A stretch of 64,000 nucleotides of DNA from Rhodoferax lithotrophicus (GTDB taxonomy: Bacteria; Pseudomonadota; Gammaproteobacteria; Burkholderiales; Burkholderiaceae_C): positions 3,741,989 through 3,805,988 of the forward strand of contig NZ_AP024238.1 of NCBI RefSeq assembly GCF_019973615.1. The letters are read 5' to 3'. The translations under genes were made by a program, and so were the position numbers. The notes beneath the pieces were generated by a model. The model was not told the origin of the DNA, did not search any database, and saw nothing but the letters and a program-made list of their open reading frames with translations. Position 1 is the stretch's first letter, and every line of letters starts with the position of its first letter. Below are positions 37,827 to 45,472 of the stretch, piece by piece.

Positions 37827-40247
37827 TCAGCTGGCCGCTTTGCGCGTGTGCGAGGCCTGCGTAGCAGGCAAACGCTTAGCCAGCGCCGACCTCAGGGTTT
37901 CAAAATTGATCGGTTTGGTCAAAAAATCGTCCATGCCGACCGCCAAGCAGTGCTGACGGTCTTCTTCAAAGGCGTCGGCCGTCAAGGCAATGATGGGCAC
38001 ACGTGGGCATTGGTGTGCCACCTCCCATTGCCTGATTTTTTCGGTAGCGCTGTAGCCATCCATCACCGGCATATGCAAATCCATGAGGATCAAATCAGGT
38101 GGTTTGGGTAAGTCATTGTCTGCATCTGAGGCGTTTTGACTAATGGCCTCAAAAGCCTGTTGGCCATCATGGACCAAGGTCACCGTCAACCCGAGTCGAG
38201 CCAGCAGCGACTTGATCACCATGCAATTGACCAAATTGTCCTCAGCCACCAACACTTGTCCAGATAACCGGTCAACCGCACCGGGCGCATGCCCCTGGTG
38301 AGCGACCGGCTTCACATGGCCGCTGTTGAGCGCATCTGCTACGCGTGCGACCCGAACCTTGAACCAGAACCTGGATCCCTGTCCTGGCTCACTGCTCACA
38401 CCCACCTCACCCCCCATGGCCTTGGCCAGGTGACTCACAATGGACAAGCCTAGCCCCGACCCACCAAACTCACGCGTCGTCGAGCCGTCTGTTTGCGAGA
38501 ACGGTTTAAAGAGCAAGTGAAGCTTGTCGGCGCAAATACCAATACCGGTGTCTCTCACGGAAAATTCGAGCATGCTCGATGAAGGTGTTGATTCAACCTC
38601 TTGGGCTTCGATCAAAATTTGACCTTCGCTGGTGAACTTAATGGCATTCCCAACAAGGTTGGAGAGCATTTGACGCAAACGGTGTGCATCAGCCAAATAG
38701 ACCTGCTGAGTCTGCCCGGACCACCGGCCACGCAATTGCAAGCCTTTTGTCTGGGCCGCACATGTAAACAGGTTACAGATTTCATGCAGCAGCACATCCG
38801 GGGCAAAAGGGTTGCTCTCAAGTTGAAGCTTACCCGCTTCGATTTTGGACAAATCCAGAATATCGTTGAGCAAACTGAGCAAGGTTTGTCCACTCGTCAG
38901 AATGGTATTGACGTACTCTTTACGCGCACTTTCCTGCACATCAGGCATCAGTAAAAGTTGAGCCATCCCCAGAATACCGTTCATCGGGGTTCGGATTTCG
39001 TGGCTCATCGTGGCAAGGAAGCGGCTCTTTGCTCTTGAGGCCTCCAACGCCGCATCGGTTGCATTCACCAGCTCCGTGATATCAATTCGGAAACCCACGG
39101 TGTAGCCATCGGCCATTTTGCGCTCCATGGCGCGTAATACCCGGCCATCAAACGCGCGTTGAATACGCGTCTGCTGGCCCGAACGGAAAGCTGTCAGACG
39201 TTCCTGTACCCACGCTTCCTTGTTGCCAACGGACTCTTGGTAAAAGCCAATTTCTGCACCTGCACGGATGATGTCTTCAAACCGGGAACCAGGCACGATG
39301 ACGTGCTCCAAATGTGGGTAGAGCTTTCGGTATTTTTCATTGCAAAAAACCAACCGCTCATCGGTATCGTAGATGACAAAAGCTTCATCAATCGCCTCGA
39401 TCGACCCCAGCAAAAGCTGCATATTACGGTGTGCATCCATCTCACTTTGGCGCTGCTCAGTGATGTTGAGGTGTCTGACGACCGCACCACCATACGCACC
39501 TTTCAGCGGTGTCACGTTCATTCTGAACCATCTCTGCTCATTTGAAGAGTGACAGGGATACTCCAATTGAAAGTTGTCGGTTTGCCCATCAAGAACAGCT
39601 TGAATACCCGCAAAGGCTTGCGCGGCATCATCCCCCGCCGGGGGGCTCCCGCCGTCACAACGAACACTGCAGACACCCAGATAATTGATCCCGATAGGGG
39701 ACAAAGCCTCGGGCGGAGCATCATTACGTTGGCCAAATTGACGCCATGCATGATTAACCGCCACAATATTCGCCTCTCTGTCCAAAACGGCAATGTGCTC
39801 CGACAAAGAGTCAAACACCGCCATGCTGAACGCCTCTTGCGCGGCCTGCAATTCCTGTGCTTTCTTGCGCTCCGTGATGTCATGAAAATCAACCACCACC
39901 CGAGTCAACTGACCTTCTGCATTTTTTTGTGGAAATGCGCTGACCAATAACCAGACCATCGGCGCATCTACGCTGGTGTGTCGGCCCAGCACCATGCCCT
40001 TGATGGCATCCCCGCTAGAGATGACTCGATTCACCGGGTAATCAGACACGGGCATCGTGCGACCGGACTCGTCCACAAACCGCCAAGCGGTGTCTTTCGC
40101 GGTTTTGCCAAGCATTTGCTGCTCAGACAAACCAAGTAACTCACCTGCGCGGGGATTGCAGAACAACACCTGGGTGTCCGCGCCATGTACCACAATGCCT
40201 GTTTGAAGATGGTTTAAAACCTCAAGATACTGGTTATCAATGTCCAT
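37827..40247 (-). CDS. PAS-domain hybrid sensor histidine kinase
   Basis: An 806 aa soluble kinase without transmembrane segments. Three PAS-like domains (about residues 5-120, 140-270 and 280-390) precede the HisKA domain with His416 (ATMSHEIRTPMNG), the HATPase domain (DTGIGICADKL, GLGLSIVSHLAK) and a C-terminal receiver with phosphoacceptor Asp723 (LILMDLHMPVMDG). No HPt domain is present. The likely signal is an intracellular redox or small-molecule cue sensed by PAS. The response partner is not adjacent. Confidence 0.93.
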   Translation of the reverse strand: MDIDNQYLEVLNHLQTGIVVHGADTQVLFCNPRAGELLGLSEQQMLGKTAKDTAWRFVDESGRTMPVSDYPVNRVISSGDAIKGMVLGRHTSVDAPMVWLLVSAFPQKNAEGQLTRVVVDFHDITERKKAQELQAAQEAFSMAVFDSLSEHIAVLDREANIVAVNHAWRQFGQRNDAPPEALSPIGINYLGVCSVRCDGGSPPAGDDAAQAFAGIQAVLDGQTDNFQLEYPCHSSNEQRWFRMNVTPLKGAYGGAVVRHLNITEQRQSEMDAHRNMQLLLGSIEAIDEAFVIYDTDERLVFCNEKYRKLYPHLEHVIVPGSRFEDIIRAGAEIGFYQESVGNKEAWVQERLTAFRSGQQTRIQRAFDGRVLRAMERKMADGYTVGFRIDITELVNATDAALEASRAKSRFLATMSHEIRTPMNGILGMAQLLLMPDVQESARKEYVNTILTSGQTLLSLLNDILDLSKIEAGKLQLESNPFAPDVLLHEICNLFTCAAQTKGLQLRGRWSGQTQQVYLADAHRLRQMLSNLVGNAIKFTSEGQILIEAQEVESTPSSSMLEFSVRDTGIGICADKLHLLFKPFSQTDGSTTREFGGSGLGLSIVSHLAKAMGGEVGVSSEPGQGSRFWFKVRVARVADALNSGHVKPVAHQGHAPGAVDRLSGQVLVAEDNLVNCMVIKSLLARLGLTVTLVHDGQQAFEAISQNASDADNDLPKPPDLILMDLHMPVMDGYSATEKIRQWEVAHQCPRVPIIALTADAFEEDRQHCLAVGMDDFLTKPINFETLRSALAKRLPATQASHTRKAAS

Positions 40248-40480
40248 GAAAGTCAGGTTTTAATTGGCGCATCCGCTGTAAAGATGCCATCGATCTGTCT
40301 ATTTCCCGGCGACTCCATCGTCGGAAAAATACAAGGTTGTTGATGTGAACTCGATGATATCCAATCACGTCACAGCGCAGGCACAAATTATCCGTCACAC
40401 CGGCACCCTCCAACTTGCGCTCTCTGGCCAATATAGCGGCTTGATGGCGTGTGGCTATCCATTTTTGAATTCCTCCAATT

Positions 40481-40530
40481 TACTATCTATTCAATAGCTA
40501 CTCACGCTTATTTATCAAGCACAAGAAGCC
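40481..40530 (-). repeat. 50 bp dispersed repeat, minus orientation
   Basis: Reads on the plus strand TACTATCTATTCAATAGCTA followed by CTCACGCTTATTTATCAAGC and ACAAGAAGCC. It is in register with the reverse complement of the other copies. Confidence 0.7.
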
Positions 40531-40645
40531 ATTTAACCGTGAATTTTGAGTGGACTACGGAACCGCAACAACCATGCACTGGCCCCAAGTGGCTTTGCGT
40601 TCAGCTCAAAGCGAGCATTCCGGCAAGAAATTCATAGTTTTTTAG

Positions 40646-40694
40646 GCCTCAAGCGCTTATTTAACAAGCGTAAGACGCTATCATTTTTGAATAA
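40646..40694 (+). repeat. 49 bp dispersed repeat, plus orientation
   Basis: Begins GCCTCAAGCGCTTATTTAAC, continues AAGCGTAAGACGCTATC, and aligns in register with the other full copies. Confidence 0.7.
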
Positions 40695-40751
40695 ATCAAA
40701 TTCAGCCAGCCCACCGTCACCACGTTCAGGCAAGGTGTACTACCGGGGGTT

Positions 40752-41498
40752 TCACTTCTTGCCCACCTTTGCCCGCGCTGGCTTTCTGGCTGGGGCTGGC
40801 TTGCCTTGGCCACCTTGCTCCAGGCACAACAAGGTGTCCACATAGCTGGTGAACCGGTTCAGGTAATCTGGCGAGATTTCGCGCATCAGTGCCAGTGAGC
40901 GCAGCACCAACCGGTGCGAATTCATCGGCCCGGCATTTTGTGGCGCTTGCTCAAGGGCTTGTGTCACCCGCTTGTCGACACTGAGTTTGGACCAGGTGTT
41001 TCTGAAATAGCGGGTGGTTTTGAGCTCACCGCGTGAGCCTGCGCCCGGTCCCAAACCAGCCGGCTCTTGTGGCGCGCCATACTGCGTCAGGTAGTTTGAG
41101 AGCTCAGCCAGACTTGCCTTGGGTTGACTCTTTTTGAAGGCCGCCAGGTGTTGCCGCACCGCTTGGAAATCACCCGCCTCCAGCAAATGCTGCACATCAG
41201 CCACCGATGGCGCAGCGTGTCCCGCGATGTGCTCGTCGATGGCCCGCCGGGCCTCGGATTGGGCTTGCGCAAAGCGTGCCTGGAACACCCCCAGCGCCTG
41301 CACCAGCTTGCACTCGAGCAACTGTTTCACCCGGCCTTGCCGGCCATGGGTACGTTGGGCCAAGGTTTCCAGGTAATAAAAACCCACCGGGTCAAACTGC
41401 TGTGCACCGCCCTGGCGCAAAGCCGCCATCACCACGCTGGCATCCATGGATGCCAGCGCGGTCACTTCAGGACGGTCGCTGTGTTCAGTGGGCAGCAT
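40752..41498 (-). CDS. DUF2894 family protein
   Basis: A 248 aa protein of unknown function. The N-terminal half is helical (LETLAQRTHGRQGRVKQLLE), and the C-terminal half has LKTTRYFRNTWSKLSVDKRV and a basic tail rich in Lys, Ala and Pro (GKPAPARKPARAKVGKK). There is no signal peptide or membrane segment. The ATG at 41498 is chosen because it overlaps the OmpA gene stop by only 14 bp; the ORF extends further upstream. It is the last gene of the DUF3348-DUF802-OmpA cluster, which is conserved as a block in Burkholderiales, so it is probably an accessory of that complex. Confidence 0.8.
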   Translation of the reverse strand: MLPTEHSDRPEVTALASMDASVVMAALRQGGAQQFDPVGFYYLETLAQRTHGRQGRVKQLLECKLVQALGVFQARFAQAQSEARRAIDEHIAGHAAPSVADVQHLLEAGDFQAVRQHLAAFKKSQPKASLAELSNYLTQYGAPQEPAGLGPGAGSRGELKTTRYFRNTWSKLSVDKRVTQALEQAPQNAGPMNSHRLVLRSLALMREISPDYLNRFTSYVDTLLCLEQGGQGKPAPARKPARAKVGKK

Positions 41499-42135
41499 CG
41501 GTCGGTTTTTTTGCCGGGCTGGCTTTGGGCACCGGGGCCATTTCAACCCGCCGATTTTGGGCGCGGGCTTTTTCGTCCACATTCGGGGTCATGGGCTGCT
41601 CGGAACCAAAGGCGGCGGCAAACACCAAGGACGACGGCATGCCTTCATCGATCAAAGTCCGTGTGACGGTCAGCGCCCGCTGGGCCGACAGCTCCCAGTT
41701 GTCGGCAAACTGGCGGTTGCCATCGCGGATTGAGCGGTCGTCGGTGAAGCCGCTGACCATCAGCATTTCATCCCGCGCGGCCAGGTAGCTGCGCAGTGGG
41801 GCCACCAGGCTGTTCAGCAGTTGCCGCCCCTCGGGTTGCAACTGGTCGGAATTCAGCGCAAACAAAACCCGGCCACTGATGCCAATGCGCCCGTTGTTGA
41901 GTGTGATGCGGCCACTGGCCAGGGGAATCGCCAGGGCTTGTTCCAGCGAGATGCGCCGCTGCTCTTCCACCTGGCGTTTTTTGACTTCCACCTCCAGATG
42001 CGTCGCCAGCTCCAACTGGGCCACCATGACACCGACCAGCAGCAGCACAAAAGCACCGAGCAAGCCCGACATCAGGTCGCCGAATACCGCCCAGACCGGT
42101 GCGGTTTGTTCCAGGCCTGAATCGTCCTCGATCAT
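41485..42135 (-). CDS. MotB/OmpA-like inner-membrane protein
   Basis: A 216 aa protein with one N-terminal transmembrane helix (about residues 19-40) that begins with Asp20 in AVFGDLMSGLLGAF. This is the position and context of the proton-carrying Asp of MotB, TolR and ZorB. A helical neck follows, then an OmpA peptidoglycan-binding domain (about 85-205) with LFALNSDQLQPEG, VSGFTDD, LSAQRALTVTRTLI and RAQNRRVEM. It overlaps the DUF802 gene by four bases. I infer that it anchors a MotA-like partner, encoded just upstream, to the cell wall. Confidence 0.88.
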   Translation of the reverse strand: MIEDDSGLEQTAPVWAVFGDLMSGLLGAFVLLLVGVMVAQLELATHLEVEVKKRQVEEQRRISLEQALAIPLASGRITLNNGRIGISGRVLFALNSDQLQPEGRQLLNSLVAPLRSYLAARDEMLMVSGFTDDRSIRDGNRQFADNWELSAQRALTVTRTLIDEGMPSSLVFAAAFGSEQPMTPNVDEKARAQNRRVEMAPVPKASPAKKPTDAAH

Positions 42136-44306
42136 GCTGCGACCTCTTGCGCCTGCACGGCAGATGGGCCGGGGAGTTGGCGCAGTTCTTCGATGATTTC
42201 TTTTTGCGACATCAGGCTCAGGTCGATGATTTCACGCGCCTGGGCCACGTAGTAGGCCAGTTGGTCGTCACTGCGGGCCATCGACTTGTCCATGGCGGCT
42301 TCCATACGTTGCAGGTTCGCCAGCAGTTTTTCGGTGGTTTCACTGAAAGAGCGCACCGCAAACCCCATGGTTTCGCCCAGGGTGGATACCTCGACCGCGC
42401 TGCTGGTGACGCTGGCCGCAATGTCGGACAGTTTGGCGGCTTCTTCGCCCATTTTTTCTGTCAACTGCTGGCCAGCATCCTTGAGTGCCACGGCGGATGA
42501 AGCCACCAGCGCGTCAATCACGGCGCGTTGTTCGGCCGAGGCGTGGTGGATGGATTCGAGCAAGCTGTTCAGCGTGGCCATGATGCGGCTGCGTTCCTCC
42601 AGCAGTTCGTTGTCTCGCGCCATGCTGTTGGAGACTTCCTGGCGCAGTTTTCCGATGACCTCGGCCGCCGCACGTGGCGCTTCTGAGGCGGTCTGAATCA
42701 ACTGGGTGATGGGCGCTTCAAGTGCCGTGCCCAGGGTGGATAAATGAGCTGTGAGCGCGGTCTGCAAGTCGGCCAGCCGATCCACCGCCGCCTGGCCGCG
42801 CTGGGCCTCTTCTTGCCGCAGCGCACCCAATTCGCTGTGCAACATACTTGAGAGCTGGCTCATGCGTTCGCCATGCTGCTGAGACAGCTCTGCGTCTGCC
42901 GTGATGCGGGCCTGGATCAGCGCTTCGGCACCAGTGATCAAACACTGGGTTTCGCCCAGTGTGGCGCTGGCGCTGGTTTGGGCTTGCGCGGTGATGTTTT
43001 GCGCGGTTTCGGTCAGCGTGGTGCAAATCTGCTGCTGTTGCGCCAGGGTTTGGCTGCCGGTGAGCTGCCATTCCTGCTGCAGCTTGGCCGCCATGTCGGT
43101 CAGGGCTTGTGTCCACGCCTGCAAGCGCTGCTGCTCGTGGGCGGCTTGGTCGGCCAGCCCATGCGCATGGGCCTTTTGCACCGTTTCCAGGTGGGCGTTT
43201 GAGCGTTGCTCAAAGGTGTCGTTGAAGCTGTTCAGCGATTGGTTCAAGCCCGTAACCAGGCTGGCATGGGCCTGCTCATGGCTGGCCAGCGCAGCCGTCC
43301 AGGACTGCGCCACGGCATCCGCACTTAAACTGAAACGTGCAGACAGGCCATCGAGCTGCGTCTGTGCCACATGAACCATGCGCTCATGCATCACGCTGGC
43401 CTCCTGGGCGATACCTTTCATGGCGGCTTCAACCACGGGTTTGAGGCTTTCCCCGGCCGCCTGTGCGCTTTGTGTCAGGCTGCTGCACAGGGACTGATCC
43501 ACCGAGCGGGCCAATTCGGTGTAGACACTTTTGACTTCCTGGTGAAAACTGTCCTGCTGGGCCAGCAACTGGTGGTTGAGCTGCTGGTTCATCTGCTGCA
43601 TCTGCGCCATCAGGGTCTGGAGTTGATCCACCACCTGGGGCAGCGCCTGCGACTGCAATTGCAAGGCCTTGAAGGTTTCCTGGCGCTGGTGGCTGAGTGA
43701 AAACCCACGCAAATGGGTGGCCATCTGAGAGTCCAGCAATTGCGCCGCCTGCATTCTTTCACGCTTGACCAGCGCCGACATCAAACCCAGCATGGCTGAC
43801 GAGGCCACCCCGGCCACCGAGGTACCAAACGCCAGCCCCAGGCCTTTCATCGGTGCCGAAAAGGCACTGCGAATCGCCTGCAAGTCGGTCGTGCCCTCCA
43901 GCGCAAACACGGCGCCATTGAGGGTGACCACCATACCCAAAAAGGTACCCAGCATGCCCAGCATCACCAGCAAGCCGACCAGGTAAGGGGTGAGGGCCGG
44001 CCCCGGCAGGCCGACGCGCTCACCTTCAATGCGCAAGCGCACCGGGTTGCGCAGCGAGGCATCTATGCCAGCCAGCCATGGCCCGAGTGTGGCCGGAGGA
44101 GCGACCAGATTTGCGAGTGCGGCGGTCAAAGTGGCCGTGGCCTGCCGAAAGCGATGCAGCTCCAGCGTACCCACACCATAGACGCAGGCGATCACAGCGG
44201 TCATCAGCAGCGCCAGCACATTGGAGCCCCAAAATCCGGCCGCAACCCACCCCATGGCCATCACGCCCAGCACAAAGGCGGCGGTAAAAAAATGTCTGTT
44301 CATCAT
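42132..44306 (-). CDS. DUF802 protein, MotA/TolQ/ExbB-like channel subunit with long coiled-coil tail
   Basis: A 724 aa protein annotated in relatives as DUF802. Four hydrophobic segments at about residues 7-25, 28-46, 107-129 and 154-178 give the MotA/TolQ layout. The two pore-lining motifs are recognisable: LGMLGTFLGMVVTL (about 116-129) and GLGLAFGTSVAGVASS (about 155-170). From about residue 190 to the end it is a Gln/Ala/Leu-rich helical region with no membrane segment, predicted to be a cytoplasmic coiled coil. The start is ATG at 44306, overlapping the DUF3348 stop (TGATGATG). Function unknown; I infer a proton-driven stator-like complex with the OmpA partner. Confidence 0.85.
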   Translation of the reverse strand: MMNRHFFTAAFVLGVMAMGWVAAGFWGSNVLALLMTAVIACVYGVGTLELHRFRQATATLTAALANLVAPPATLGPWLAGIDASLRNPVRLRIEGERVGLPGPALTPYLVGLLVMLGMLGTFLGMVVTLNGAVFALEGTTDLQAIRSAFSAPMKGLGLAFGTSVAGVASSAMLGLMSALVKRERMQAAQLLDSQMATHLRGFSLSHQRQETFKALQLQSQALPQVVDQLQTLMAQMQQMNQQLNHQLLAQQDSFHQEVKSVYTELARSVDQSLCSSLTQSAQAAGESLKPVVEAAMKGIAQEASVMHERMVHVAQTQLDGLSARFSLSADAVAQSWTAALASHEQAHASLVTGLNQSLNSFNDTFEQRSNAHLETVQKAHAHGLADQAAHEQQRLQAWTQALTDMAAKLQQEWQLTGSQTLAQQQQICTTLTETAQNITAQAQTSASATLGETQCLITGAEALIQARITADAELSQQHGERMSQLSSMLHSELGALRQEEAQRGQAAVDRLADLQTALTAHLSTLGTALEAPITQLIQTASEAPRAAAEVIGKLRQEVSNSMARDNELLEERSRIMATLNSLLESIHHASAEQRAVIDALVASSAVALKDAGQQLTEKMGEEAAKLSDIAASVTSSAVEVSTLGETMGFAVRSFSETTEKLLANLQRMEAAMDKSMARSDDQLAYYVAQAREIIDLSLMSQKEIIEELRQLPGPSAVQAQEVAA

Positions 44307-45040
44307 CAATGTGTTTTCTCGTGATCGAAATCTGGGATAAGGGCTTCCAGCAGCCCTAGCGTGGGTTGCAGGCGGACATCCAGCTCCGCCAGCAGCACCG
44401 TTTGAAGTTCATGGCCAAAACGTGCCAGCCAGGTGCCAGGTTTTAGCCCTAGCTCAGGTTTGTCGGTTTGTCGGACATCCAGCGGGTGTTGTTGATGCAG
44501 CTGGTACAGGTGCTTGAAGCGCACTTCCATGAGCGCAGGCAATTTGGCGAGTAATCTGTCTTCGCGGTCAGAAAGCATGGTGGCAAATGCCTCGTCCAGC
44601 GCTGCAAGTTGTTGGTGGGCCTGGGATGATCCGGCCAGCACCGCCCTTACCCTGGCTTGTAGCCGGGGAACTTTCAACGCCATGTCGCGCTGGTGGGCGG
44701 CATAGTAGCGGCGGTAGGGTTCAAAGTCCGAGGCCACTTCAAGCGGCCCACCTGGTCTTGGTAAATCACTTTTCACGATGGATTGTTCCAACGCAGCCCG
44801 CACCCGGTGAAATTCTCCACCAATGGCCGAGGCTGGTGATGGTGCCCGGGCTCCTGCTGCGGGGGGCACACTGACGTTGTGCACCGCCCGCAGGGTGATG
44901 GCACTGGCAAGGTCCACCCACTGCCCCAGCTTTTCTGCAAATGCGCCCACCGGTTCAACCACATCAACAACGGCCAGGTCACAGAGAACACGAATGAGAC
45001 TGGAACGGTGAAAGTGGCTACGCGTCAATGCTCGCGTCAT
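44306..45040 (-). CDS. DUF3348 family protein
   Basis: A 244 aa soluble protein, first gene of the DUF3348-DUF802-OmpA-DUF2894 cluster. It starts MTRALTRSHFHRSSLIRVLC, includes AEKLGQWVDLASAITL, and contains a helical middle part. The ATG at 45040 is preferred to the ORF start at 45103. No catalytic motif is recognised. Overlap with DUF802 suggests translational coupling and a cytoplasmic role in the same complex. It is divergent from the hydrogenase operon across 411 bp. Confidence 0.82.
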   Translation of the reverse strand: MTRALTRSHFHRSSLIRVLCDLAVVDVVEPVGAFAEKLGQWVDLASAITLRAVHNVSVPPAAGARAPSPASAIGGEFHRVRAALEQSIVKSDLPRPGGPLEVASDFEPYRRYYAAHQRDMALKVPRLQARVRAVLAGSSQAHQQLAALDEAFATMLSDREDRLLAKLPALMEVRFKHLYQLHQQHPLDVRQTDKPELGLKPGTWLARFGHELQTVLLAELDVRLQPTLGLLEALIPDFDHEKTH

Positions 45041-45451
45041 AAAGAAAAGGTTCCAAATTGAAAAACAGGGTTGGGGGGTGGCCGATTCACCCCTTTCATC
45101 CACAGGTAGACTCGTTCATGACCGGCTGGAAACCTGCCCAAGATTTTCAGGAGCGGGAGCCAAAGCGGCTTTGATCTGCCAGCCCAAGACTTGCTTGTGA
45201 TCACGATCAAACGGGTGACGGTTTGGGCGTTGTTAAATCCATCGGAATCAAGCGCCGGATCATGCAAACTCGCACAATGCGCTGGATTTTACCGTTACTG
45301 GCCCGGCCCACTTCAGGACAAGCAGCACCCATCATGGGCGTACAGGCACCGACCCCAAGCCACATCCACCACGCAAAGACTTGTGTATGCCTTGAAATGC
45401 TTGCGCTATCCATGACTAAACTACTATAGTGTGACAGCACTTCGCTGTTGA
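45041..45451. promoter_or_regulatory. divergent promoter region between DUF3348 operon and hox operon
   Basis: About 410 bp without a gene. At 45197-45210 GTGAT-CACG-ATCAA resembles an FNR/CRP-type box (FNR consensus TTGAT-N4-ATCAA, one mismatch). A candidate sigma-70 promoter for hoxF is TTGCGC (45401-45406), 18 bases, TATAGT (45425-45430). No -24/-12 sigma-54 promoter was found, although hydrogenase genes in Ralstonia use one. Both assignments are by pattern only. Confidence 0.45.
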
Positions 45452-45472
45452 ATGCAATCGGATGGGATGGGA

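Larger units (their letters stand above)
40248..40751. other. intergenic region carrying two inverted repeat copies
   Basis: About 500 bp with no convincing gene. It holds two copies of the dispersed repeat in opposite orientation, with their GCC ends facing each other across 115 bp. No insertion-sequence reading frame lies between them. Terminators for the flanking genes, which are both on the minus strand, were not recognised apart from these palindromic units. Confidence 0.6.

Noticed and set aside
40752..45040. Calling the DUF802/OmpA operon a Zorya defence system
   Set aside because: Only the ZorA/ZorB-like membrane pair is suggested. No ZorC, ZorD helicase or nuclease, or ZorE is in the neighbourhood, so the known system is not present.
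45041..45451. Sigma-54 promoter for the hox operon, expected from Ralstonia
   Set aside because: No GG-N10-GC -24/-12 element was found in the gap.
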